A stretch of DNA of 64,000 nt, from contig JAJEKV010000035.1 in assembly GCA_021234155.1 (NCBI GenBank), positions 12,026,407-12,090,406 on the forward strand, in the 5' to 3' direction. Shown piece by piece: positions 22,169 to 34,256 of this stretch. The position numbers were made by a program, and so were the translations under genes. The notes under the pieces were generated by a model that saw only the letters and a program-made list of their open reading frames with translations, ran no database searches and had not been told where the DNA came from. The DNA comes from Isoetes taiwanensis. Taxonomy: Eukaryota; Streptophyta; Lycopodiopsida; Isoetales; Isoetaceae. The first letter of the stretch is position 1; every line of letters starts with the position of its first letter.

Positions 22169-23769
22169 TGTGACGTTCCACATATTTATACGCCTTTTTA
22201 AGTATAAATACGTGACACGTCACTATGAATAATTAATGGCACATTAATTATTCATAAGCTAAGGTTAGCTATGTTAATAATTAAATTATAAAGGTGGAAA
22301 CCTAACCTTAAACCCTAATTCGAATTTAAGGCTTAATCTAATATTAAAAGGGCCTAAAATACCAAATTAGTTAATATTAGCCAACCCGAAGCCACCACCG
22401 CCCAAATCGATTGGGCAAGGCAGGGTTTCCATTTTGGACACCCAAATTAGGGCTTTTGTGCCCCAATTCGAATTAGGAGCAATTGGAGATGGGGGAGGAG
22501 GAGCAGCAGCCAGGCACCCTTCAGCAAATCGAGATGGAGCCATCCCAAGCCCGATTCGACGGTTAGTCTGTAGCTTAGCCGCATGTTATCGTAGGGTAGC
22601 CTCCCACATTGGGCACTTGTTGTGTGTATTTCTTCTGTTTCTCTGTGTTCTCTATGCTTTACCTGTAGGAACTAACCCTTGATTGCAAAGGTGAGTTCTC
22701 CTTATCTCTGATTCTATACTTGCTCTTAAATGATGGATTGATAGTTCTTTGCATAGTATTACTCTTGAAATGGGGGAATTACGGGGGTAAGAGACCTCTG
22801 AGCCCATGTATTGTAGTATGCTCCTAGATAGAGCCCTGTATTATCCCATTAGATGCGGCCTGTGTACAAGAGACCACCGGGTCATAGATGCTATGGATTG
22901 GCTTAGCACCAAAGAAGGGACGATGGTGGTGAAGTGGGGGTGGGGTCTTGCACGAACATAAAAGGCTCCTGAGACTCCTACAGTGGGCTAGGCCCCCGAT
23001 GGCCCGTCACGTAGAGGGGCGGGTATGGGTCCGACACTCCTCGGGTGTAGAGGTGTGACCCGGGTATGGGGCACCTTGCACTTTGAGTAGATTTAGGGTG
23101 AGTAAGTTAAACGGATGCTGGGGGATGTGATGCGCACGTATTCTCTAGCGCACCCATGGAACCACCGTGATCACCGAAGGGGACACTTCCCACGACCTGC
23201 CTCGTCGGACCGGGCGTCATGAACCCCGGAGTAGGCTCGGCCGGGGTGATACCTCGAGCTGCGTCTCCTGGGAAGGCTATAGCGAAGCCATAAGCGTGAA
23301 TCGACCCATCCGCAAAGCGTGCGAGGGGCGGATGGAGTGGACAACCCTAGCCGATGTTCTATGCCGGCCCGGTAGCCGGGTTATACCTCCGTCACGATCT
23401 CTTGAGGCCGAAGTGCCGGTCTATCCTCACAGGAGTCTGAACCGGGGTAGAACCTGGGGTTTGGGTGTTTTCCTTAGGATTAGATGCATATTCTTTGACG
23501 TGGGTATTTGGATGGATGTTCCACCCTTCGTGGTGGTTATTTATATATATATTTGTGCTGTGTGCTAACATGTATTCACGCTTCTGCGACGTAGGAGCCC
23601 CATTGAAGGCGTGGGCCGAATGACCCCTCCGTGTCCTTCACTCGGGCATCTCTCCATAGATGGCCCGGGATAGACGGAGGGCCCTGCTCACGGCGAGATG
23701 GTCGCCATGGGAGGGGAAAGTCCCCGTATGTATACGGCCGGGGGTCGTATATATTCAGGGAGCGTCACA
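22169..23769 (+). repeat. 3' LTR
   Basis: Partner of 9995-11588, starting TGTGACG and ending CGTCACA. The TATA-like run is at 23540-23553. Differences from the 5' LTR are visible throughout but modest, so the insertion is neither brand new nor ancient. Confidence 0.93.
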
Positions 23770-23774
23770 GCGCT
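23770..23774. repeat. Target-site duplication GCGCT (right)
   Basis: Matches 9990-9994 and abuts the LTR end. Confidence 0.9.
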
Positions 23775-24270
23775 GTGGCCCCATTACCATAATATAAGTT
23801 AGGTTAGAGAGATCAGCATCGTCCATATTGACCCCCTTCTGAAAATAGACAATGTGGCGATCAAGGGCCGCCCTCTGAAGAGGTAAGAAACCCGTCTCCT
23901 GCAACATAATTTGATATGGGACTGTGGACTTTACCCCCAGTGCTCGTACCAAGAAGACCTTCAACACTTGCTCCAAGTCATTCCAGGTAGCGAAAGACAC
24001 TACTGAGCCCCATACTTCAACCCCTTATAAAAGGACAAGCTCTACTAAGACCTTGAACAAGTGCGACTGATGGTCCCAATCATACAGCTTCGCTCTGTGA
24101 CTATTGTTCTACATTGCATATAGTGCCTTTCAGCCTGCCGTCACTCGTAGTCATATGGATGTATCCCAGTGCATAATAGAAGGAAACTCCACTCCCAAAT
24201 ATTTGTATGTGGGTGCCACTTCCACATTTTGTCCTCGGTAACTGAAGGATGGGATCCTCGGCTGACCTTA
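23775..24270 (-). mobile_element. LINE copy A, 5' half (split by the LTR element)
   Basis: Minus-strand coding remnants run YKYLGVEF, a degraded segment with LYDWDHQSHLFKVLVELVLL, then FATWNDLEQVLKVFLVRALGVKS, MLQETGFLPLQRAALDRHI and TYIMVMGPQ. This is the post-RT region typical of LINE ORF2 proteins. Several stops interrupt it. It continues at 9994 with RLKA. The RT core is not in the window, so the copy is 5'-truncated near 24270. Confidence 0.85.
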
Positions 24271-25247
24271 GTCTTGGCAGTTAGCAGTTAGTAGTTAGTA
24301 GTTAGCTAACAGCTAATGCGAAAATCACGTTTAACGAGTTATCAGCAGAGGTGATAACGTATTATTTTTTTGCCAAAAAAAAGCATTCAATTTTTAACAA
24401 TTTGAGACTTGTTCTTTACTAATTCGAACACATTAAATTCAAATATTCAATCAGAATTCTCAAACACCTGCTTTAACCTACTAAAACTTCACCTTAGTAC
24501 CCAAACCTGTGTTGCGCGCTGTCTTACATAATTCGGTCTATGTCCATGAACTTCAATGTAAAGGAAGGACTTCAAATCTGCACCTTCACTCAGGGATGAT
24601 TCACTTCAGCATGTCATAATCTTTGTTGACATGGGCAATGTAATGGGCACATTTCCCCGTGTATTAGTTTACTAAATAGCATGTTCTTTAAATATTAGTT
24701 GTTGAAAATCAAGCTGCTGTACTACTGCTATAACGCTCTAATGCAGAATGGAAATCATGTGGGGACTGGTCTGGTTCTGGATCATTTTACAACAAGACTG
24801 ATTCGGGGAGTGACTGTGGTGTGCTTGCCCAGGCAAGGTTCTTGATAGAGTGGAATGCAGTTATCCAAGCTTTGAAAATAACAGAAGATAGTTTGACTGA
24901 TGAAATGGCAATTTTTTGAAGAGGAGGCGTCAATTTTTCATGTATAGGCTCTGAAAACATGTGTGTAAGCTCTGATCTAAGCATGTAATTAATATAATTT
25001 CAACCATCCCGGGCATCAATTGTCTGATGTGTCTTGGCTGGAGAGTCAGGTCATAATTCGCACCTGTATTCAGCTTGGACGAAATAACATGTGAAACGAA
25101 AATACACAGAAATGAATAATATGCTGCTATATCAGATTTCTTACCTGCAGCAGACCGACAAGAAACCGGCCAGATTCGGACGGAGTTGGAGCACATTTCA
25201 GATGGAGTTCGAGATGGACGAAGCTGGAGCTAAAGGAAGAGTCGGGG

Positions 25248-25249
<2 letters not shown>
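24271..25249. other. No gene recognised
   Basis: A few AGTTAGTAGTTAG microrepeats occur at 24281-24312. Otherwise this is AT-rich sequence with no recognisable coding region or repeat boundary. Confidence 0.5.

Positions 25250-25293
<44 letters not shown>
25250..25293 (-). repeat. Poly(T) run, possible retroposon tail
   Basis: About 44 T in a row, bounded by a G-rich stretch on the right. On the minus strand it is a poly(A) run, as left by a reverse-transcribed insertion, but I cannot identify the inserted sequence. ORFs reading through it are artefacts. Confidence 0.6.
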
Positions 25294-25294
<1 letters not shown>

Positions 25295-28200
25295 GGAGGT
25301 GGGGGGAGGGGAGCTTACTTTGGCAAAACTAACATCGCGATTTCTCGTCATTTTTTTATAACGAGATCACGCTGCGTTAGGAAATTGGGGCTAACGCGTA
25401 ATCACCAACTATGGCTAAGATGCAAGATTTGCGGTTGATACTGATTGAAGAGTTGGATCTGCAGATTCGATTGCTTTATTTGAATTTGCAGATGTTGATG
25501 TGATGTGTCATCATAGCGGATGTTGTTAAAATAACAATTGTCTAGAAGCAAAAAAAAGGAGGGGGTGGGGGAAAAGAAGAAGGGATGACCAGTTAAGGGC
25601 CTAATTGGATAATCTTATGCGGCTACCATTTGCTTTCAAAATCACAGGGCAAGTCTTTTGGGGCTCGATACTGCCTAGGCAAGAACTCAGGTGTTGTCCA
25701 GTCTTCTCCAGAGAACATCAATTGGAAGGTGCTGGCCAAGATAGCTCTCTGTTGGAGAGTTCGTGATAATGGTCGATCATGACCATTAATAACCCAAATA
25801 GAGGAAAAGGGGGACAAGTTTTCTCAAAAGAAAAAGGAGAGTGAAAATAATGACAAAGATCTAGCTCGTTCAACTAATATAAATCAAATTTCTTCATATT
25901 CCTTAGTGACTAGACTGAGAGATTCTCGACCCATTGGCTATAGGTTTCCCCTAAAAAATATTTTGAGTGGGGGGTTTTTTAATCCTGACATTAATATGTC
26001 TACTTTACTCTTTGATTGGGTCCCATAGGTCAGTTGGTCTCCATGGTGGATGATATAATTTAATTCAATTTAATTCAATTCAAATTCTAAATATGCAAGC
26101 TTTGGTCAGGATATCATCAACTAACCAGAAAGAAAGATGAAGGAATCAAGGATAACAACTCAAAGAAAGAAAAACACAAGACTGTAAAATATCTAAATTT
26201 TAGAAATTGTAGACCTCCACACCCCAAAAGACTCGTTGTTTCACATACAATTCCTTGATCTTCAACATGTGTTTCATTCATAATTCTTGTCATCATGCCT
26301 ACGTGTCTGTGTCTGATAACTTGGTGTTTCATTCACAGCTCTTGTCACTAATTTGTGTATGTTTCTGAGAATTTGGACGTATCACCACCTATCTATCACA
26401 TTCAATGTAGGCTCTAGATACAACACAATGCGTCAACATGCTTATAAAGCACAATTGTTATCATCTCTAATTAAAGATTGTGACACATGTTGGCAAAATC
26501 AAAAGGAGTAGGATTCAATGTTGTGAGAATACATTGTGACCGATGTTACTGATAATACAAAACTAACCTCCAATAAAATGAAATATAGACAACTTGACTA
26601 TACTAAATACTTCTTGCTTTATATCAATGTGAATATTTTAGTAATTCATTTTTTTTAAATCAAGAAGCAAACAATCGTTTTTTTTCTTATTTTACATGCA
26701 AAATGCCATAAAGATGAGGCAAATTTTAAACAGCAGAAACAAAGAATGATCCTATCTATGAAGATTCAAAAGAAAAACATTGAAATCTAAAGCATTTTTG
26801 AACTTCTATAATAATGAGGCCAACCGAAAGTCTTCTAAGAAATATTAACAGATGCAACAGATAAATTATAAATACGTGAAAAGAAGATAATAAAGGATGC
26901 AAACCATAAATAGTCAGTTTGTAGATAGAGTTTCATTCTTATCAACTCGTTATTGATCTTATTAGAACATCCAACCTGCAGACCACAAGTTTTGTCCCAG
27001 ATTTATGCTTATCTATCAATCGTCCCCGGATACAATTGTCGCCAATCTCATACCCTAAGTTCACTCCTTACATATACTTCTTAAGACTTACCAGTTGTCT
27101 CGAAAGGGATAACCATGCAAACAACCTAACTATCAATGGTTAAAATTGATACCTTTCCTTACTTAAAACTTTTAGAGCACAATCATTTGTTGCTATATTG
27201 CCAAAAAGGTTGATTCTAACCTCCACAAAGCATAAACAATGCGCAACTTCATAATCTTGGAACTGCAATCCAATAGGCCTCAGGAGACTTGATTCTACTT
27301 TATAGTGGCACTTACAATGTTGTAAAGATTCTCAGCTCAAATGATCTATTTGATGTAAGCTGGTATCTCTTATACAAAATATTAATAGTAATACTTGAAA
27401 GAACACAATGAATTACAAATCTTTGATCAAATTACAAATATCGATTGCATTATAAACAATTAATATAGAAATTTTGTGCCTTCCAAAAGATTAATAAGTG
27501 ATTTGTGCCTTCCAAATCCATCTCTCCATGTTTTATGGATATGCAATACCTTACTATATGGAGCATTAATCTACCAAACAACATTAATGTGTAAGGACAA
27601 GCATGGCTCTGAAAACACCTAATAACTTTAATCACCTTGTATTCTAGCACATTTTATCATTCTACAGTTCTTTTGTATGCAAACCAGGAAAAAGGATAAA
27701 TCCCTTTCAGTAGTAGCCAACAAAACAAAGATGTGAAGGTAGAGCTTATCACTACTTTTCTGCCATTTGTCAAACTTGAACATCCAAACATCCTAAGTGG
27801 AAATGGATCCTATCAACCCAAATATAGAAGTGTTTTTCTTTCTTAACACCATGCAATTACCTCAACGTTCTAGTTCATTTTCTTCTTCTTTGTCATCATC
27901 ATAGAATTTAACAGCTTTAGAGCAACTGACAAGATCGTGCTTTCTAATTTTCACTAGGGTATCAAGAAATTGTACGTCAGTTTTCATGGAACACTCCATT
28001 TTCATTTTTTTCTTCATCCTCAGAGCATAGTCTGATTTTGAGTTCAAAAGTAACCCTTGTTTCTGTAGCTTCAAGGCGATAAACAAACTAGGAAAACAAA
28101 CATGCAGCTTCGATTGTTACTTTAAGCTCCGATTTCTTAGGTGTTAGGAAATGTCGACCTTAATCTCAGTCAAGGAAAATCGCTTGAGGTTGCAAGGCAA

Positions 28201-28950
28201 GAAGTCCTTACAATGTCTGGGTAGTCAATAAGTGCCTGTTCATAGCAAAAGATGTTATAGAATTAGTATTTCAATGAAAACTTCGAACAAATTATGAGAA
28301 TGAGAAGATTATCATGTTCTGATCAATCATATCGACTATAACTACTAGCTTGCTATAACCTGACCTATAATTTGATTGGAACATAGGTGATGATGTTGGT
28401 AGCGTGTGAGAACTTGATTAATGCTGATAGCTTATGTAGCTCTGTAGCTTACTTAAAGTTCAAAAAATACTTTTTAAAGCAATAACATACTTTCTGATTG
28501 AAATCAGATTTACATCCTTCGTCGGGCAGGGACTATCGTTGATCCACCATAAAGAAACCCAAGTAGCCCTAGCAGATCGGAAGGCACCCTAACATCGCGT
28601 TACGACCATCAACGACAAACCAACCACTAACTAATGTCACATAATGATCAGGAGTTTTTCATCTGCACCATCAAAATGATACATCTAATGGCACAAAACA
28701 GAATATTCACCAGTCTACCTTCCAAGGGTTTGAGGAAGAAATTCCAATATGTCTTCAAGGAGTACCAAGAACGATAACACTGAGGAATACCGTCTCCGGG
28801 AATGATAGGATTGCCTTCTCAGGGAATGCCTTAGTTTTGCTTATAGTGTGATTGCTGCCTTATTTCTTCCTTTGCAGTGAAGACTATGATTAAGATGGAT
28901 GTTGTTGTGACACGGTTAGACCGATGGTTTTTTCTACGCCCGATTTGGGT
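25294..28950. other. No gene recognised (3.6 kb)
   Basis: AT-rich and free of long ORFs. The minus-strand ORF at 27862-28086 is lysine- and glutamate-rich (KKKMKMECSM, DDDKEEENE) and matches nothing I know. A run of TTTAATTCAA units lies at 26058-26085. No PPR, transposon or RNA gene signature is seen. Confidence 0.5.
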
Positions 28951-28962
28951 TGGACTTCAATG

Positions 28963-29260
28963 AGAACCTCCCCAATTTTCCGTGGAAACCTCCCCCACTT
29001 TCAATGGAAACCTCCCAAACTTTCCCTGGAAACCTCCCTAATCTTCCCGGAAACCTCCCCACCTTTCCCTGGAAGCCTCCCCAGCTTTCTAGGTAGGCCT
29101 GGGGAGGTTTCCATTTTGAAAAATAGGGGAGGTTTGGAAACCTCCCCACCTTTCTCTGGAAACCTCCCCAACTTTTCTGGTAGACCTGGGGAGGTTTCCA
29201 TATAAGAAAACAGGGGAGGCTTCTACGAAAATTGGGGAGGTTTCCCATAAAAATTAGAAA
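28963..29260. repeat. Foldback array of GGAAACCTCCCC units
   Basis: About a dozen 20-22-bp units built on GGAAACCTCCCC-A-CTTTCC. They run first in one orientation (28975-29090) and then alternate with the reverse complement GGGGAGGTTTCC. An 87-bp compound unit starting GGAAACCTCCCCACCTTTC is duplicated at 29049 and 29136, and each copy is itself a hairpin. Isolated units recur at 29394-29435, 48367 and 50220-50311. ORFs on both strands are by-products of the repeat. Confidence 0.85.
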
Positions 29261-29569
29261 AAAGGCCCTCCACGATCCGCCTCGATCCACGTGCTTTTTT
29301 AATATCCACCTCGGTAGTTGCGTAAACATGCCTTTATTAATTACACCCGCCTTTATTAATTACGGCCCCCTTTTTTTTTAAAAATATTTTAATGGAAACC
29401 TCCCAAAATTTTCAAGGAAACCAGGGGAGGTATCCATGGAATGTTTATAGTCCATCTTAATCTTGGCTTCTATTTGTCATTATGGGAGGAGGATAAAAAT
29501 CAAAACCCTCGTGTTTTCAATTGCAGCTTCTCGGCCATGTCCCAAGTGCAACCGACTAAAACTCAGCCT

Positions 29570-29627
29570 CCAAAACGTAAACCCTTCAATAACCTAGCAA
29601 CACACAGGGTTTACGTTTCGGAGGCCA
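29570..29627. repeat. Short inverted repeat
   Basis: CTCCAAAACGTAAACCC and GGGTTTACGTTTCGGAG are near-perfect reverse complements separated by about 21 bases. Too short to assign. It may be a stem-loop of a decayed element. Confidence 0.55.
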
Positions 29628-29629
29628 TA

Positions 29630-30590
29630 TCCTAGTCAGATTTGACCAGGATCTTGCACAATGTCATCACGTAGAGGGAAGGTGTTGATGTCAGAAGACG
29701 GACCCTTAAAACCTTCTGGAAGCAGTTCACCCCAAAGGTCCTCTCCCGAAGGCCCTTGGCCACGGACCGGCAACTCTCCCACTCCGAAACTATAAACTGA
29801 CTCTGTCAATGGACTCAAAACATCGACATTACCCTCGGGACCAAGTTTCGTGGGCAGAAGACCACCCTTTTTTCAAGAAGCGCCAAAGTAGCTCATGTCC
29901 AACACGTTCCTAGTTAATTGGCGTAAGAGATGGCTGCAGAATATTGGCATGTAGAGGGTTCGTGTTTCTTTCGTTGCCAAAAATGACCGTATAACTTGGT
30001 CTCTAGGGTAATGTCACCATTCCGGACGACATGGCGAAGTCGATTCTCCATTTCGGAGCCTTTGTACTGCTCCAACGACAAAACACTTGGGTTTCTACAT
30101 GGTCGAGTGCAGGACGCTTCACGGTTTGAGAAGTTCTCCCGGACGGATCTTGGATTTGTTTGAACCTGTTTCAACGGTGGATTCAATGGTAGGATAGAGA
30201 AGTCGAGCTCCGGGAGGGGGGGCATTGGCATTTTCCCGCCCGAAGGAGCGCTGGCAGGAAAGGCTGCCTCGACAACCTTTCTGAGGTTCGTCCCCTGAGG
30301 TCTGGCCTAGGAAGCCGCGCAAAGTTCTGGCCTGGTTCGATTTGGGGAAGGGTGTCAACGCAAGATCCCTCTATTGTATCCATTGCCAAACTCCTCGGCC
30401 AAAAATTCTAAAGGTTATCATATTTCTTGCATAAAGTCCTAGTCATCATGTCCATGTCACCACCATCTAGCCATGTCACCCAAAATTTGCCAACATCACC
30501 CAATGAAAAGACCAAAGATGGACATCTTTTCATTTTTGGCCTAGTCAAAACTTGGCCTTGCTTACTTGGCATGCCATGTCACCACTTGGA
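29630..30590. other. No gene recognised; GC-richer segment
   Basis: Several overlapping minus-strand ORFs of 60-105 aa occur here (around LPRPDLRGRTSERL, PLPELDFSILPLNPP and KLYGHFWQRKKHEP). The local GC content and frame changes suggest a decayed coding sequence, perhaps retroelement gag, but nothing can be identified. Confidence 0.4.
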
Positions 30591-30591
30591 G

Positions 30592-30820
30592 TGCCTAGGT
30601 GGCATGCTTGAGCCTAGGTGGCATGCTTGAGCCACCTTGGCATGTTGGAGCCTAGGTGGCATGTTGGAGCCCGCGTGGCATATTGGAGCCACCTTGGCAT
30701 GTTTGAGCCTAGGTGGCATGTTTGAGCCACCTTGGCATGTTGGAGCCCACATGGCATGTTGGAGTCCACGTGGCATGTTTGAGCCACCTTGGCATGTTGG
30801 AGCCTAGATGGCATGTTAGG
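30592..30820. repeat. Minisatellite, 19-bp unit, about 12 copies
   Basis: Units follow TTGGAGCC-TAGG-TGGCATG with two alternating cores, CTAGGTGG and CACCTTGG, plus variants CCGCGTGG and CCACATGG. The 19-bp period is not a multiple of three, so all reading frames cycle and the ORFs across it are meaningless. The copies are contiguous with no spacers. Confidence 0.9.
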
Positions 30821-31009
30821 CAAAATGTGGTGGGAGGCTAGCTTCAACTTTCCAAAGCGAGCATGTTGTGAAATGACAAATGACCGGGCAAAATGTAGTG
30901 CATGGCTATTTTTTTTTACTTTCAAACCTTATAATGGTGTGAGGAAGACAATTTCGTTAGACATGGAAAAAGAATGAAATGAAGATGAAGAATGGAATGG
31001 AAGCAACAT

Positions 31010-31620
31010 GACATAAGGGTCATGGAATAATTTAAGGGCTAAACTTAGCTATTTGGCGATTTTTTAGCACATTTTCAAAAAACATTGGCTAAAGTACATG
31101 GAAAAAATAGGAAAAAAATTAATAATTTTAGCTTAACTTTTTTCGGGACTGCACCAACCCTGGAGCTCTTTAGCCAAACGCTAGAAAGTAAAAGAGTGAA
31201 ATTTTGTATTGTTTAGCTAAGCCATAGAAACTTTTAAAATGAATTTCGGGCTAGTTTAGCTAACATCATTCTAGTTTATATGAAATATATGATTAGAAGT
31301 CTAGTTTCTAGCATTATAAATTAATTTGAGTCCTAGACTTTGGTAGTTGGCGTTATTTTAAACTGTTTTCACAAAGAAAATGACTAAAATAAGTGGAATA
31401 TATTGAAAAAAAAAAGTATAGTAATTTGGCCTAATATTTTCTATCTGTCACACCATAGAAATTTTTGGGATGATGTTTGGGTTAGTTTAGCTAAATGCTA
31501 GAAAGTGTGAGAGGAAAAATGTGTACAGTTTAGCCAAACCACAGAAAGTTTTGGGATAAATATCGAGCAAGTTTAGCTAAAGTCATTCTGGCTAATAAGA
31601 AATATGCGATTCGTAATTTA
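31010..31620 (+). repeat. AT-rich repeat family built on TTAGCTAAA / GGCTAAAGTACATGG
   Basis: Begins TCATGGAATAATTTAAGGGC and TAAACTTAGCTATTTGGCG. Inside, motifs such as TTTAGCTAA, GGCTAAAGTACATGG and GCTAGAAAGT recur at irregular spacing. The same family, in reverse orientation, interrupts the chromovirus at 46330-46815. Confidence 0.7.
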
Positions 31621-32160
31621 TTCCCTGATAAGGGTATGACGAAAAAGGTTAAGCAAGTATGGCTCAATGATCAAGATGGAATCTAGATGCCAAAAATAGA
31701 TTCTATGCCAAAACCAAACATGTACCATAATAGGGTCGGGCGGTGATTTCGTATGGCAGAATAAAACATGGTGCGATTCTTTCCGGCGGTACGTGACATT
31801 GGAATTCCACCAAAAGGAATTAGTTTGAGCGGCTAGGATCATCCTAGCAGATGGATGGCTTGGATCTATTGGGATGTGTCTGACAATGTTAGGTACCCGA
31901 AATGAGGTCTAAGAAATGGATTCCGTTTGAGAGGCTTGGTGATTCTGCAGGAAGGGCGATACCGCGAAGGAATCAATTTTCACCCGTTACATATGAGTCT
32001 TATTAGATATTTTTTGTTCCTTATAATTGAATGCCATTAAAAAACGAACCGGGGGAGGGGGGATGGCTTTGAAATTTTGGAGGGAGGGAAGTTTTTGAAG
32101 GGACAAAAAAGAGGGGGAAATTCATTAACGATTTTTATGTGGCTATGGCGCTTTGGGGAT
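31621..32160. other. No gene recognised
   Basis: Spacer between the AT-rich repeat and a short minisatellite. Nothing coding is identified. Confidence 0.45.
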
Positions 32161-32164
32161 GTCG

Positions 32165-32262
32165 CAGTTGGCGATGGCGCTCTGGCGATGGCCCTGCTCT
32201 GGCAATGCCGCTCTGGCGATAGCCCTACTCTGGCAATGGCGCTCTGGGGACTATGTTCTGGT
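32165..32262. repeat. Short minisatellite around CTCTGGCGATGGC
   Basis: Alternating variants of GCGCTCTGGCGATGGCC and CTGCTCTGGCAATG repeat at roughly 17 and 34 bp over about 100 bases. Confidence 0.7.
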
Positions 32263-33070
32263 GATACCCTAAACTAAATGTCATATTGTTCTGAAGTAAT
32301 ATCCTTGGTGCTCAAACGATCTGTTGTGGGAGAATGGTTTTTATGAAAAATGTTGCTGCACATCTTGGCGCCCAGGTATTTACCCATAAAAGTTTTATTT
32401 GAAGCATATTATTACTTGTTTTTTAGATTGCGATGAACTTGGTTGCCGTTGATGTTTAAAGCTCTGAAATCCGGCCTGTGATAACTCATCTCTGGTACAA
32501 ATGGAGGTCAGATATCTTTACCTTAGGAAGATGGAAGGAATGGATTCGGCAGTGTGCCAAATAACCGAGAAGCGATACAAGTTTCAAAAATCTGGAGCGC
32601 TCCTAAACAGGTTAGCTTATTATATGAATTTGTCTGCAAAATCCTCAATGTTTATTCATAATAGTAGGCCAGCCTTTAGATTGATATACTGTTTTTTATA
32701 TTTTTAGTAAGCGCTTGTTTCAGCATTCATTTTTGCCTTTGTCCTCTGTCATTTGTCCTTTGAATCCCTCTGAAGGTCGGTTGTGATTCTTCTTTAATTT
32801 TCATTTTATCTTCTTAACAATCAAAGCGATGACTGCATATAGATTTTACTTTTCATTTTGCATTTCTAGATGGATGGCAATCCATCCTCCTATTTTGCTT
32901 GGCGAATAGGTATTTTCTGTTAGTTTATAAGTGTCTCTGATTTTGGCAAGTGGTTGTGATTAATTGCCACAATGTAGATAGGTTGGTTCCTTCGTTATTG
33001 ACTGTTTGATTTGAATTTACACTAGGTTTTTATGCGGCTTTATGAGAATGCTGTCAGCTCACTTAGCTAT
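32263..33070. other. No gene recognised
   Basis: A 68-aa ORF at 32501-32707 with a basic start (MEVRYLYLRKMEG) is unrecognised and ends soon after a possible splice donor. No other support for a gene. Confidence 0.4.
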
Positions 33071-33072
33071 CT

Positions 33073-33300
33073 TGGAATATGTAGCATAATAACAGGGGGT
33101 TTTCTTTGTCTTTTTGTACGCTTTTCACAAAGGTTTTCCTAAGATTTCATGGCGTATTCGAATGGATGTACTAATGCGTACATCTAGAGTGCACCATTTC
33201 TTAATCGTTGATTTAGCTTTTTTTTTTCAATGGTCCAACATCCAAGGGCTCACAACAAAAGCCCTCTTTTTATTTTAGGGGCTGAACATGCAAGCCTCGT
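33073..33300 (+). repeat. Repeat head shared with the insertion at 56328
   Basis: ATATGTAGCATAATAACAGGG, a T-rich stretch, ACGCTTTT, GATTTCATGG-GCGTATT, ATCTAGAGTGCACCA, GGGGCTCACAA and AAAGCCCTCTTT occur in the same order at 56328-56560. The copies are clearly homologous but diverged. Element class unknown. Confidence 0.75.
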
Positions 33301-34256
33301 GGATAGCATTTTAGGGCACGCAAAAGGGGCTTGCAAATGCGCAACAACGAGGGGATTAGCAAGATAAGATTATGTTGTCGAGATTAATGAAGAGATTAAT
33401 GAAGCGGTATTAGTATTTCTATAGAATGGTCGCAGATTAGTAACCGGAAATGGTTATTTAAGGTCTATAATTGAGGCTTTTACCATAATTTTTTTAACAA
33501 AATCCAATTCTTCTCGGTTTCTTGGCTATGGCGGGCTAGGCAAACTATGGCTATGGCATGTGGAAGCTTGAAATAGCGAGGCATGAAGTATTGAAGCTAC
33601 ATATTTTAGGGTTCGGCTGTCGCAGTTTAGGGCTCGCTGGTTGCTGGTTGTTGCTACATGTTAGTGTGCCCCAGTTGGACGAAATCAAAGACCTGTGCAA
33701 CTATTGCCTTTTGGCCAATTTTTAGGTAAGGTTATGTCGCCCCAATCAGAGAGTAGAGGAGATCACGGCGAGATAGTTCCATAGGGAAGCTCGGGAATGC
33801 CAGAAAGCGGGAAATCTATCTAGGCTATGCTGAGTTTGGTGATTTTTGTTGTGGGTCTTCCACAAATCACCGGTTTCGTCCACCCGAGAACTATCTTCAG
33901 CGGTTTAATACTGCCTCTGTTCTCTAATTTTTGATAGCTTGAATTGTTTACGCAAATTTTTCCTTCTCTAGGAGCAAAATATCTTCCCTAATCCGGATGA
34001 CTAGTGGCGGGCCTGTGCTTACCCGCATGACAAGTATGCCAGAGTGAGTTCAGGATTCGTTGGTTTCCGTCTTATCAAGGTATGAGCCTTTCAAGCTTCA
34101 ACAGTAGTGTGAAAACCCCCTGTTCCATTCTTTGTTTCCTGCCATATGCCACACATCTGTCTCCCTCCTCCCATTGCATCTCCAGGCCGTCCCACTCAAT
34201 CTACATTAAGGAAGTTATGCTAGGATCTAAGCTTGTTCTTCACAAAGTTCTAGATC
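33301..34256. other. No gene recognised; lies inside a candidate composite repeat
   Basis: Sequence between the shared repeat head and the sucrose synthase fragment. Short exon-like pieces bounded by AG and GT occur, but none could be identified. Some may be captured gene fragments. Confidence 0.4.

Larger units (their letters stand above)
9995..23769 (+). mobile_element. Complete 13.8-kb LTR retrotransposon without recognisable coding region
   Basis: LTRs of 1594 and 1601 bp bound a 10.6-kb internal region. The element starts TGTGACG and ends CGTCACA, carries a tRNA-Met-like primer-binding site after the left LTR and a purine tract before the right one, and is flanked by GCGCT. Removing it and one GCGCT rejoins a LINE coding frame exactly. 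The internal region has no ORF above about 100 aa and no protease, RT or integrase motif that I can read on either strand, so it fits a large retrotransposon derivative mobilised in trans. Its LTR is related to an LTR fragment attached to the chromovirus at 43.4-47.7 kb, a plausible source family for the enzymes. Confidence 0.93.

Noticed and set aside
25091-25438. ORFs with poly-F or poly-K on either strand
   Set aside because: They read through the 44-base T run.
28934-29329. 131-aa minus-strand ORF and its neighbours
   Set aside because: Produced by the GGAAACCTCCCC repeat array; no codon pattern beyond the repeat.
30592-30820. Possible CRISPR-like direct repeats
   Set aside because: The 19-bp units are contiguous without unique spacers, and this is plant nuclear DNA.
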